This document shows, piece after piece, positions 16,115-23,994 of a stretch of 64,000 bases of DNA. Source of the stretch: Rhizobiales bacterium 62-47 (GTDB lineage Bacteria > Pseudomonadota > Alphaproteobacteria > Rhizobiales > Xanthobacteraceae). Every line of letters starts with the position of its first letter. Position 1 is the first letter of the stretch. The notes under the pieces were generated by a model. The model was not told the DNA's origin. It saw only the letters and a program-made list of their open reading frames with translations, and searched no databases. Both the position numbers and the translations under genes were made by a program. The stretch covers positions 1 through 64,000 of the forward strand of contig MKVX01000007.1 in NCBI GenBank assembly GCA_001899255.1, read 5' to 3'.

Positions 16115-16897
16115 TCAGCCGGCTCGGTTCTTGCGATCGACGCCGGAACGCGCAGCATTAGGGCGCTCGAGCAGATCGCGACGCAGGGCAAAGCAGTTGC
16201 GGTGATAGTGGAAGTCGGCGGCATAGATCGCGACATCATGATCGTCGACCAGCACGAGCCTGCAATCGGCCGTCGGTTCGCCGAGACCGACCTTCAGGAG
16301 TTCGGCGATTTCCGGATCGGCAACACCAATCGTCACTGTCTGGTAGGCATGGCGGATGACGACATCATCCATCTCAACGATGCGCGGCAAAGCGGGCAGA
16401 TGCGTGAAGCGTTTGCGCTCCCTCAGGAACAGACGCCGCGAAAGATAGAGGTTGACCATCGCGAACGGTTCATCGCCGCTATACTGCACACTTCGCAGCA
16501 AAGTATAGCCATCCGCCGGCTTGCCCTCGTTCTCGCTGAGGAACGGCGCCGGCGCTTCCTCTTCGATGTGGACGATGCGGATGATGTTGTTCTTGATCGA
16601 ACTGATAACCTCGTCGAAATCGTTGGCGAGATTCAGCCAGTGCTTTTCCTTCGGCCGGCCCGAGACGAAGGTGCCCCGCCCTTGACGGGCATCAAGCAGC
16701 CCTTCCTCACGCAGGATTTCGATGGCCTGACGAATGGTGACCCGCGCAACGCCGAATTCGGTTTCCAGCGCCTCGATCGTCGAAATCTTGTCGCCCTCAC
16801 GCCAACGCCCCGACTCGATGCGTTGCCGCATGACTGACGCCACCTGAATATAAAGTGGCACGCGGCTGCGGTCATAATTGAGTGAAAGCTTATTCAT
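16115..16897 (-). CDS. GntR family regulator, HutC subfamily, copy 2
   Basis: 260 residues: N-terminal winged helix with STIEALETEFGVARVTIRQAIEILREEG around residues 40-65 and a C-terminal UTRA domain ending in YAADFHYHRN. It is clearly homologous to the regulator at 13684-14505. The coxSG gene stop lies 85 bases upstream of its start, so the two may share a transcript. An inverted repeat ATCAATA-N11-TATTGAT (16901-16925) is just upstream, different from the locus-1 palindrome. The paired regulators may sense two intermediates; this is inference. Confidence 0.9.
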   Translation of the reverse strand: MNKLSLNYDRSRVPLYIQVASVMRQRIESGRWREGDKISTIEALETEFGVARVTIRQAIEILREEGLLDARQGRGTFVSGRPKEKHWLNLANDFDEVISSIKNNIIRIVHIEEEAPAPFLSENEGKPADGYTLLRSVQYSGDEPFAMVNLYLSRRLFLRERKRFTHLPALPRIVEMDDVVIRHAYQTVTIGVADPEIAELLKVGLGEPTADCRLVLVDDHDVAIYAADFHYHRNCFALRRDLLERPNAARSGVDRKNRAG

Positions 16898-16982
16898 TCC
16901 ATCAATATAAAGTAGTCCTATTGATAAGGCGAGCTTTCCTTAGTCTCCTTCTCGCTGTTGAAAAGCCGGATTAACCCTTGCC

Positions 16983-18197
16983 TCAGGTCCGGCCAAACAG
17001 CTTGGCAAATAACTGTTTGATTCTGTCCTTGATCATCGACGTCATGAGAGAGCCCGCATCGAATTCAGCGGCGACGGCAGGAGCCGGCGCTCCATCGCCC
17101 TGATGCGCCAACCGGGCTTCAAGGTTTTGCACAAAAGCACCGATCAGACGATTGGCGACGTCCTGGACCAGGCCGGAGCGGCTGAATTGCGCCAGCATGC
17201 CGGTCAGAGTGAAGCCGATCGTGACATCCACCCGGGTCTGGGCGGGATTCTCGCCAGGTTTGACGGTGTAGCTGATGACACCCTTGGTCGCCGAATTGCT
17301 GCGGGCATCCTTGCCGCTGCCGATGATCGTGCCGCTGCGCGTCGCCTCATCGCGCGTCACATCGGCTACGCCATGGAAGTCGGCGGCGATCGGACCAACC
17401 TTGACCTTGATCATGCCCTGAACGTGCCCGTCGACCGGTTCGCCATTGAGTGAGGCGCCGGGGAGGCAGGACGCAACTTCGCCGACACGGCCAAAGAAAT
17501 CCCAGACGACATCGGCCGGATGCGCGACAGTGAAGCTCTGCACAAATGAAGTCTGCGGCTTGAAGTCGGCATCGGACTTTGCGGAAGACGCAGCCGGAGC
17601 CGCTGCCGCCGACTTCTTCTTGTCGGGAGTCCGTGCTGGCGTGCCGGCAACAGCGATTGCCGCGGCAGCATGCCCTGAGCCAACTGGACCGAGTTCCTTG
17701 CGCCCGCCATCGCGGATCGCTGCAATGCCGCGTGAACGCCGATCCGCAACCACACTTTGGATGGCACGAACGATTCCGACATATCCGGTGCACCGGCAGA
17801 GGTTGCCGCTCATCGCCACGCGAATGTCGTGCTCGGACGGATTGTCCATGCGCATGACGACGTCACGCGCCGAAACGATCATGCCGGGCGTGCAATAACC
17901 GCACTGGAGTCCGTGTTCCCGGCTGAAGGCCGCGCGCAGCTCAGCGGCGATCTCGTCGTTATCGAGGCCTTCGACCGTGGTGATATGAGCACCCTCGCAC
18001 ATCGCCGCAAAGGTGATACAGGAGCGTGCTGGAACGCCGTCAATCAGCAGAGTGCAGGCGCCGCAGACACCGTGCTCGCAGCCGATGTGCGTTCCGGTCA
18101 GATTTTGCGTCTCGCGCAGAAAATCCGCGAGATGCGTGCGTGGCTCGACAGTAGCCGTCGCTGGCGATCCATTTACGATAAGCGCGACCTTGTTCAT
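16983..18197 (-). CDS. Fusion of CoxS-type [2Fe-2S] subunit and CoxG-type SRPBCC domain
   Basis: 404 residues. Residues 1-160 are the small subunit of a xanthine-dehydrogenase-family enzyme: CEHGVCGACT with a following cysteine binds one cluster, and CGYCTPGM with CRCTGY binds the other. An Ala/Pro/Lys-rich linker (about 160-215) leads to a CoxG/SRPBCC domain (VAHPADVVWDFFGRVGEVASCLPGA) to about 365. In locus 2 the same two parts are separate genes. CoxG homologues act in membrane anchoring or maturation. The FAD subunit gene ends 2 bases upstream, but no large CoxL subunit is encoded in locus 1. Confidence 0.92.
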   Translation of the reverse strand: MNKVALIVNGSPATATVEPRTHLADFLRETQNLTGTHIGCEHGVCGACTLLIDGVPARSCITFAAMCEGAHITTVEGLDNDEIAAELRAAFSREHGLQCGYCTPGMIVSARDVVMRMDNPSEHDIRVAMSGNLCRCTGYVGIVRAIQSVVADRRSRGIAAIRDGGRKELGPVGSGHAAAAIAVAGTPARTPDKKKSAAAAPAASSAKSDADFKPQTSFVQSFTVAHPADVVWDFFGRVGEVASCLPGASLNGEPVDGHVQGMIKVKVGPIAADFHGVADVTRDEATRSGTIIGSGKDARSNSATKGVISYTVKPGENPAQTRVDVTIGFTLTGMLAQFSRSGLVQDVANRLIGAFVQNLEARLAHQGDGAPAPAVAAEFDAGSLMTSMIKDRIKQLFAKLFGRT

Positions 18198-18199
18198 CT

Positions 18200-19033
18200 T
18201 TAGTGAGCCTGCTCGATAGCGCGCCGGAGCGCAACAACGTGGATTTTACGATCGATCGCATCCACCATTCCGGCGGCCTCGATCATCGCATCGGCAGCCT
18301 TCGCGTCGAAGGCGCTGCTGCTGAGCTCCTTGTTCAAGTCACCCAGAAGCTGCCTTGCGTCGGTGACGACGATCGGCCGGCTTTCGGTCGCGCCAAACAC
18401 GGCGCGGCTGACCTGACGCTCCGGATCGATCACGAACGCTCCGATCGCGTGGGCAAATTCTCCGGTCTTGCGGCAGCTCTTGTAATAGCCCCAGCGCGCG
18501 CGGGCGCTGAGCTTCGGTATCGAGATCGAAACCAGCATTTCGCCGTGGGCAAGGTCGGCTTCCAGCGCGCCGATCATGTAGTCCTCAACCGGCAGCGTTC
18601 TGCTACCCGAAGGTCCACGTAGCGTCACCTTGGCGCCAATCGCCGAGAGCATCGACACCCAATCGGCTGACGGGTCGGCGTGCGTCAGACTGCCGCCCAT
18701 TGTTCCGCGATTGCGGACGGCGCGATAAGCGATGCCCCGCGCCACGGTCGGTAGCGCATCGTGCGTCACATCTGGCACCCGGTAGTCCTCGATATCGGCG
18801 TGCGTGATGCAGGCACCCACCACGATTTCGTCCTTGCGGTCGTCGACGCCCTTCAGCTCAGCAACGCCAGTGAGATCAACCACGAGATCAGGCTGGACAA
18901 GGCGCATGTTGAGCATCGGACCCAGCGATTGCCCGCCCGCGATCAACTTCACCAGCCGCGTGTCGTCCTTCAGCAGATCGAGAACGGCGCTGACATCCCC
19001 CGGACGAGCGTAGTCAAAATTTACGGGTTTCAC
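18200..19033 (-). CDS. CoxM-type FAD-binding subunit of a molybdenum hydroxylase
   Basis: 277 residues of the FAD_binding_5 / CO_deh_flav_C family. AGGQSLGPMLNMRL near residue 33 and RNRGTMGGSLTHADPSAD near 105 bind FAD. It passes electrons from the [2Fe-2S] subunit to an acceptor. It is first in a two-gene unit with the CoxS-CoxG fusion, with a perfect-armed palindrome 70 bases upstream. The molybdopterin subunit must come from elsewhere, perhaps the locus-2 CoxL at 33324-35687. Confidence 0.92.
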   Translation of the reverse strand: MKPVNFDYARPGDVSAVLDLLKDDTRLVKLIAGGQSLGPMLNMRLVQPDLVVDLTGVAELKGVDDRKDEIVVGACITHADIEDYRVPDVTHDALPTVARGIAYRAVRNRGTMGGSLTHADPSADWVSMLSAIGAKVTLRGPSGSRTLPVEDYMIGALEADLAHGEMLVSISIPKLSARARWGYYKSCRKTGEFAHAIGAFVIDPERQVSRAVFGATESRPIVVTDARQLLGDLNKELSSSAFDAKAADAMIEAAGMVDAIDRKIHVVALRRAIEQAH

Positions 19034-19102
19034 GCGTCCTCCTGCAAAGTTCTCATGCTCGTCCTGGCGCGTCGGATCGGCATGGTGACGGTCGCCTATA
19101 TC

Positions 19103-19118
19103 ATACTATTTTTAGTAT
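19103..19118. promoter_or_regulatory. Predicted operator upstream of the locus-1 coxM
   Basis: ATACTA-TTTT-TAGTAT is the cleanest copy of the locus-1 palindrome, with 6-base perfect arms and a 4-base centre. It lies 70 bases before the coxM start. Confidence 0.68.
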
Positions 19119-19270
19119 AATGGCAAGACGCATGTCTGCCGGATCGTGCTGCGACACAAGCCTTTTACGTCGTCGCCGTATCATGATTTAGACCAAGTAC
19201 GTCGACTGTACACGCCCTCGCCCCGTTTTGCGGCGACTCCAGCGGGAAGGCAATTGGACCGGAAAGCAAA

Positions 19271-19293
19271 CGGGCCCCGCATTGCGGGGCCCG
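19271..19293 (-). terminator. GC-rich terminator after the M20 hydrolase gene
   Basis: CGGGCCCCGC (19271-19280) and GCGGGGCCCG (19284-19293) form a perfect 10-bp stem with an ATT loop. On the minus strand it is followed by TTTGCTTTCC. It ends the CoA-transferase/LLM/M20 operon. Confidence 0.85.
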
Positions 19294-19319
19294 GATCGTC
19301 GCTAGCCTATCGAGCCCGA

Positions 19320-20597
19320 TCAGTTGGCCTTCGGCGTATTGCACCAGTCGTAGATGCTCAGCGCCATCACCTTGATCGAGGTCATGTAGTCTTCGATCGA
19401 AACGTATTCGTCGTTGGCATGCATGATCGCCGTCGAGCCGGGTCCGAAGATCACCGTCGGCGTGTCGGCATACTTGTTGAGGAAGCGGGTATCGGCGGCG
19501 CCCTGACGGCCGCTGATCACCGGCTGCTTGCCGGTCACTTCAGTGTAGGTCCGGCTGACGATGTCGACGATCGGATGGTTGACCGGAATTTCCGAAGCTT
19601 CAGCATCGTAACCGACGAAACGCACCACCGGCGGATGATCCTTCATCCACGGATCCTGCGCCGCGACTTCGGCGATCTTCTTGACCAGGCTCTGCTTGAC
19701 CGCCTCGTGGTCTTCGCTCGGCACCGTACCGATGCTGCCCTTGAGCACGGCGCTGGCCGGGAACGCACTCGGATAGTTGCCGGCCTGGAAGCTGCCGATG
19801 ATGCACGGCAGCGAGTCGATCGCGCTCGGATAGAGCGGATGCTTGACGGTAGCGACGCGGTGATCTTCCAGCTCCTGCACCGCCTTGACGATCTTGTTGC
19901 CGAGATCGATGGCGCTGATGCCGAGGTAACGCTGCTGGATGCCGGCCGGCTTGCCTTCGACGTCGATCTGGAACCAGATGCGGCCGATACAGGCCGGCTG
20001 CACGCCGAGGTCACTGGTCTCGCCGGAAATGCCGGCGTCGGCCTTGTAGCCGCGCATCACAGTGTCGAGCGTGCCGTGGCCGCTGACTTCCTCGTCGATG
20101 ACGATGTTGATCATCACGTCACCCTTGGGGGTGAGGCCGAGTTCCTTGAGGTACTGCACGGCGAGCACGTGGCTGGCGACGCCGCTCTTCATGTCGCAGG
20201 AGCCACGGCCATAGATGCGGCCGTTTTCGATCTTCGCCGACCACGGATTGTCACTCCAGCCTTCGCCGTTGCCGACCGGAATCACGTCGGTGTGGCCGTT
20301 GAGCAGCAGCGAACGGCCGCCACCGGTGCCCTTCAGCGTCGCCACGATGTTCGGACGGCCTTCATAGCCGCGCGCGACCGGACGATAACCCGGGTGCTTC
20401 TTGAGCTCTTCCCAATCGGTTTCCCACATGTCGACATCGAGGCCAACCTTCAGCAGGTAACCGGACATGTGCTTCTGGATGGCGGCTTCGTCGCCCGTGA
20501 CGCTGGGGATCGCCACCATATCCTGCAGGAACTTGATAGCGTGGTCGCGCGAGGCGTCGACCTTGTCGATAATCTTTTGACGGTTGGGATCGGTCAT
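19320..20597 (-). CDS. M20 family metallohydrolase, ArgE/DapE-like
   Basis: 425 residues, close to the ArgE/DapE norm. Co-catalytic zinc residues are visible: H102 in NGHTDV, D135 in GSCDMKSG, the E169-E170 pair in VIDEEVSGHG and a late histidine in MHANDE; the lid domain lies between. Such enzymes hydrolyse N-acyl amino acids, carbamoyl amino acids or succinyl-diamines. It is last in the unit CoA-transferase A and B, LLM, M20. In this context it may release an amino acid such as 2,3-diaminopropionate from an N-acyl ring-cleavage product; that is inference. Confidence 0.88.
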   Translation of the reverse strand: MTDPNRQKIIDKVDASRDHAIKFLQDMVAIPSVTGDEAAIQKHMSGYLLKVGLDVDMWETDWEELKKHPGYRPVARGYEGRPNIVATLKGTGGGRSLLLNGHTDVIPVGNGEGWSDNPWSAKIENGRIYGRGSCDMKSGVASHVLAVQYLKELGLTPKGDVMINIVIDEEVSGHGTLDTVMRGYKADAGISGETSDLGVQPACIGRIWFQIDVEGKPAGIQQRYLGISAIDLGNKIVKAVQELEDHRVATVKHPLYPSAIDSLPCIIGSFQAGNYPSAFPASAVLKGSIGTVPSEDHEAVKQSLVKKIAEVAAQDPWMKDHPPVVRFVGYDAEASEIPVNHPIVDIVSRTYTEVTGKQPVISGRQGAADTRFLNKYADTPTVIFGPGSTAIMHANDEYVSIEDYMTSIKVMALSIYDWCNTPKAN

Positions 20598-20634
20598 GGG
20601 CGTGTTTCCGCGTGAGTTGCAATTGAACGAAGCA

Positions 20635-20658
20635 GCCCGGCGCCTGAGGGCGCCGGGC
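20635..20658 (-). terminator. Hairpin between the LLM and M20 genes
   Basis: GCCCGGCGCC (20635-20644) and GGCGCCGGGC (20649-20658) form a perfect 10-bp stem with a TGAG loop. The U tract on the minus strand is weak, so read-through into the M20 gene, with reduced expression, is likely. Confidence 0.65.
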
Positions 20659-20672
20659 CAGAGAGGGTATTC

Positions 20673-21626
20673 TTACAGCGCCTTGAGGCGCGGAATGATC
20701 TCGCGAGCGATCGTCTCGACCTGATCCATCTGGTACTTGTACGGCACGAAGATGATCTTCTGCACGCCAGCGTCAAGATGTTCCTTGAGCTGGGCGACGC
20801 AGTCGTCGACCGAACCCATGATGGCGCTTTCGCGGCTGCAATCGCTGTGCTCGGGGAAGTCCCATTCCTTGTTCAGCCAGTCCATCATATCGTCTTGGAC
20901 GGCCGCCTTCGACGGACCGACGCAAATCGGCAGCTGCGACGCATTGAGCAGCTTGTCCGGATCCTTGCCGGCTTCCTTGGCGTAGGTGCGGATCTTGTTC
21001 CACGACTTGGTGAAGTCCTGCGCACGATAGAAATAGGTCAGCCAGCCGTCACCCTCGACCGCCGCACGCTTCAGCACGCGATCGACATAACCACCGATCA
21101 GCAGCGGGATCTGCTCCTGGAACGGCTTCGGATACATCACGGCCTTCGAAAGCTTGTGGTTCATGTAGTCGCCGGTGACCGACGGCTCTGTCCACAGGCG
21201 ACGCATGACTTCGAGATTCTCGTCCATGATCTTGCCGCGCTTATCGAACGGAATGCCCATGGCGTCGAATTCGCGCTTGTACCAGCCGGACGCCATGCCC
21301 ATCACCAGACGGCCCTGCGAGAGCTGATCCATGCTCGACAGCTGCTTGGCGAGCGCCACGGCGTTGCGCAGCGGCAGCACCAGGATGCCGGTGCCCATCT
21401 TGATGCGCGTGGTGCGCGCCGCGATCGCGGTCAGCACCGTCAGCGAATCGATGATTGGGAAGTTCGGCTCGACGCCGAGCAGCATGTGGTCCCACACCCA
21501 AACCGAATCGTAGCCGAGTTCTTCAACGCGCACGCCGTAGTCGACGAGTTGACGCGCATCCGGCATTTCCGGATAGGCGGTGAAGTTACGCGCGGCGATC
21601 CCGAACGTTTTCGTCAAAATCGTCAT
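20673..21626 (-). CDS. LLM-class (luciferase-like) oxidoreductase, probably F420-dependent, copy 1
   Basis: A TIM-barrel protein of 317 residues. LGYDSVWVWDHML, TTRIKMGTGILVLPLRN and GRLVMGMASGW are typical of the F420-binding branch of the bacterial luciferase family. It may use F420H2 to reduce, or FMNH2 to oxygenate, a cyclic substrate; F420 is favoured because a full F420 pathway lies in the same regulon. It follows the CoA-transferase genes by 25 bases. It differs in length and sequence from the two locus-2 LLM proteins (30367-31389 and 44156-45169), so each may have its own step. Confidence 0.88.
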   Translation of the reverse strand: MTILTKTFGIAARNFTAYPEMPDARQLVDYGVRVEELGYDSVWVWDHMLLGVEPNFPIIDSLTVLTAIAARTTRIKMGTGILVLPLRNAVALAKQLSSMDQLSQGRLVMGMASGWYKREFDAMGIPFDKRGKIMDENLEVMRRLWTEPSVTGDYMNHKLSKAVMYPKPFQEQIPLLIGGYVDRVLKRAAVEGDGWLTYFYRAQDFTKSWNKIRTYAKEAGKDPDKLLNASQLPICVGPSKAAVQDDMMDWLNKEWDFPEHSDCSRESAIMGSVDDCVAQLKEHLDAGVQKIIFVPYKYQMDQVETIAREIIPRLKAL

Positions 21627-21651
21627 TCTGTCGTCCTCCAGAAAATTGTCG

Positions 21652-22422
21652 TTAAGCAGTGAACAGGCGCTCGGGATCGAGCATCCTCAGGGTTTGCAGT
21701 TCGTGTTCGGTCGGCGGCGCGGTCACCTCGATCTTCTCGTCGAAGTGCAGCTCGAACCCGGTATTGTCCTGTACCTCCTCGCGGGAGACACCCGGATTGA
21801 GCGCCAATACTTTCATGCGCCGGGTCTTGTCGTCAAAACCGAACACGGCGAGCTCGGTGATGACGCGGAACATGCCACCGGTCGGCAAGCCTGACTCAGC
21901 GCGGGTGTTGCCACCGCGGATGAAGCCCGGACTGGTGATGAAATCAACCTTCTCCACGAAGCGCCGCTTCTCGTGCTTCATTGCAACGATCATGTTGGTC
22001 AGGCTCGAGATGTCGTTGCCGCCGCCGGTCCCCGGCAGTCGTGTCTTCGGCTTGGCCGGATCGCCGATGAACGACGAGTTCAGATTGCCGAACTGGTCGA
22101 TCTGCGCGCCGCCCATGAAGCCGACGTCGACATAGCCGCGCTGCAAAAGCAACAGCACGTCCGCGCTGCCGAGCACCATGTTGGCGCGTTTGGTGCAGCG
22201 CTGGTCATTAGTCGACGGCGGCAGTTTGCCCGGCTCGACGAATGCGCCGACGACACCACCTTCGAACAGAATCGTGAGCGCCGGACACCGCGTTCGCTGC
22301 GCCAGCGTCGCCGCCAGAAGCGGCGTGCCGATGCCGGCGAAAACCACCTGTCCATCGCGCAATTGGCGCGCGCTAAGGACCGCGAGAATTTCGGCGGCCG
22401 TATAGTTGTGTGCCTCAGTCAT
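21652..22422 (-). CDS. Class I CoA-transferase, beta subunit (GctB-like)
   Basis: 256 residues of the glutaconate/3-oxoacid CoA-transferase family. A glutamate at residue 54 in LFEGGVVGAF lies where the catalytic glutamate of GctB is found, so genuine transferase chemistry is plausible. The related IpdB hydrolases lack this glutamate. GSADVLLLLQRGYVDVGFMGGAQID is also typical. It overlaps the alpha subunit by 8 bases. The enzyme would activate, or exchange CoA on, an acid produced after ring opening. Confidence 0.88.
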   Translation of the reverse strand: MTEAHNYTAAEILAVLSARQLRDGQVVFAGIGTPLLAATLAQRTRCPALTILFEGGVVGAFVEPGKLPPSTNDQRCTKRANMVLGSADVLLLLQRGYVDVGFMGGAQIDQFGNLNSSFIGDPAKPKTRLPGTGGGNDISSLTNMIVAMKHEKRRFVEKVDFITSPGFIRGGNTRAESGLPTGGMFRVITELAVFGFDDKTRRMKVLALNPGVSREEVQDNTGFELHFDEKIEVTAPPTEHELQTLRMLDPERLFTA

Positions 22423-23380
22423 TGTAAATGCTCCGGCCCCTCTGGCTAGCTTCGAGCAGTTCCTCCATGCCGATCAGCGACAGGTATTCGTTCCACGACT
22501 TCGGCGAATAGAAGTACTTGTCCAGATACTCCTTCATGCCGTTGATCGGATCCGAATTGACCTGCGAGACGTAGGCTTCCATGTGCTTCATCATCGGCTC
22601 ATAGAGCCCGTAGCACTCATGCGGAGCGGAGCCGTAAGGGACTTCCACCACGGCATCGACACAGAAGAACGGGATCTTGGTGTGGTCAGGCGCGCGACGA
22701 ATCTGATCGTTGGAGACGATGCGCTCGGTCGTCAGGATGACGCTCTTCGCCGCCAAAGCCAGATCGATATCCATGAACTGGAGACCATCCATCTGCGCGT
22801 TGCCGTAGGCATCGCAGCGCTGCACGTGAATCAGCGCAACGTCCGGGTTGAGCGCAGGTATCAGCAGCAGCTTTTCGCCGGTGTAGGGGCAGTCGATCTG
22901 CTTGGCTTCGGGACGCTGCGTCATCACGTCCGAGCCGAGCATGGCCCGCGTCGGCAGGAACGGCACGCCCATGCCACCCGCACGATAGCGCATGCCGACC
23001 GCCATATGGCTCCACTCTTCGAAGCGCTTGCCCTGGGTTTCGACGTGGTAACGCATCACCTTGGACAGGCCCCACAGGATGCCCTGCGCGAACCAGCTGG
23101 TGATGATGTGATTCGAAGCACCCGATCCGAACAGCAGATCACCATCGGTCGAGATGATGCAGCGTGACACCGAAAGGTTCTTGCGGCGCTGCCGGATGAC
23201 CTCCCAGATCATCGCCATCGGTGTCCGCGACATCGTCGAACCGCCGATTCCGACCTTCATCCCGTCCTGAACAAAGGACGCGGCCTCCTCGAGCGACATG
23301 ACTTTCTCGCGCAGACTACGGTCGCGGCGTGACATGTCCTCCCTGAGTTGCGTATAGGACTCCAACTGGGCTTCGAGCAC
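22415..23380 (-). CDS. Class I CoA-transferase, alpha subunit (GctA-like)
   Basis: 321 residues; the CoA-binding glycine loop GMKVGIGGSTMSRTP lies near residue 40, and the protein aligns with GctA/IpdA-type alpha subunits. The start is a GTG preceded by GGAGG. It opens the operon CoA-transferase A, B, LLM, M20, with a palindrome cluster about 100 bases upstream. The alpha/beta pair is complete. The acyl substrate is unknown; a small dicarboxylic or oxo acid from ring cleavage is a reasonable guess. Confidence 0.88.
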   Translation of the reverse strand: MLEAQLESYTQLREDMSRRDRSLREKVMSLEEAASFVQDGMKVGIGGSTMSRTPMAMIWEVIRQRRKNLSVSRCIISTDGDLLFGSGASNHIITSWFAQGILWGLSKVMRYHVETQGKRFEEWSHMAVGMRYRAGGMGVPFLPTRAMLGSDVMTQRPEAKQIDCPYTGEKLLLIPALNPDVALIHVQRCDAYGNAQMDGLQFMDIDLALAAKSVILTTERIVSNDQIRRAPDHTKIPFFCVDAVVEVPYGSAPHECYGLYEPMMKHMEAYVSQVNSDPINGMKEYLDKYFYSPKSWNEYLSLIGMEELLEASQRGRSIYND

Positions 23381-23473
23381 GGGTTCCTCCGACCTTCCTT
23401 CCGAAAACAGCTGACGCGCAGCTTCATCGGCTTATGGTCCCATGAAACCGCCCGCTGGCATCAGTCTTATTAT

Positions 23474-23500
23474 CATACGTATGTTAGTATTATTAGTCCA
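23474..23500. promoter_or_regulatory. Predicted operator upstream of the CoA-transferase operon
   Basis: A perfect palindrome CATACGTATG (23474-23483) is followed by GTTAGTATTATTAG, which matches 129-142 upstream of pntA at 13 of 14 positions. The block is about 100 bases before the CoA-transferase start. Confidence 0.5.
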
Positions 23501-23994
23501 TAGCTTTTATGGTGGCCTTCCCGTCATTTTTGCAGACCTCGCGGAGCGTCGACAGCCCGTCGCCGTCGCCAATCGACCAGCAGCTCATTTCGCGGCGCGG
23601 AAGACGCGGCCCGCCAACTATTTCATTCCAATCAGGAAATCATGACAATCCTGCTCGTCCCACGGCGAGCGATGGGACGAGATTAGAGCAATGAACCCGG
23701 GCGGCCTGCCTCGACCAGCCGATACTGCTCGCAGCTCTGAGGTGGATTGGGATTTGGCGTTGGCGAATGCGCCAACGCCCTTAAGGCGGGCGGGACCACC
23801 GGGCGGTCTCGACGAGATGCCGGCGAGTTCGGCCTATATTGCAACGACATCGCGCAGCAGAATCGTGAACGGACGATGCGCAATCAAGCGGAGACCGCTC
23901 AAAGCGGGGCGCGCGGCGCAATCAGCCGGCCGGCGTGCGATCCTGCCCCCTTCGAAATGGGACAACCAAATATTCGGGCGTAGATCGACGTTGG
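23501..23994. other. Gene-free spacer with two strong hairpins
   Basis: No reading frame here looks like a real protein. Two inverted repeats stand out: CTCGTCCCA/TGGGACGAG (23654-23662 with 23673-23681) and GGCGTTGGCG/CGCCAACGCC (23756-23765 with 23770-23779, loop AATG). They may be transcript ends of dadA or belong to a small RNA or degenerate repeat. Confidence 0.4.
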
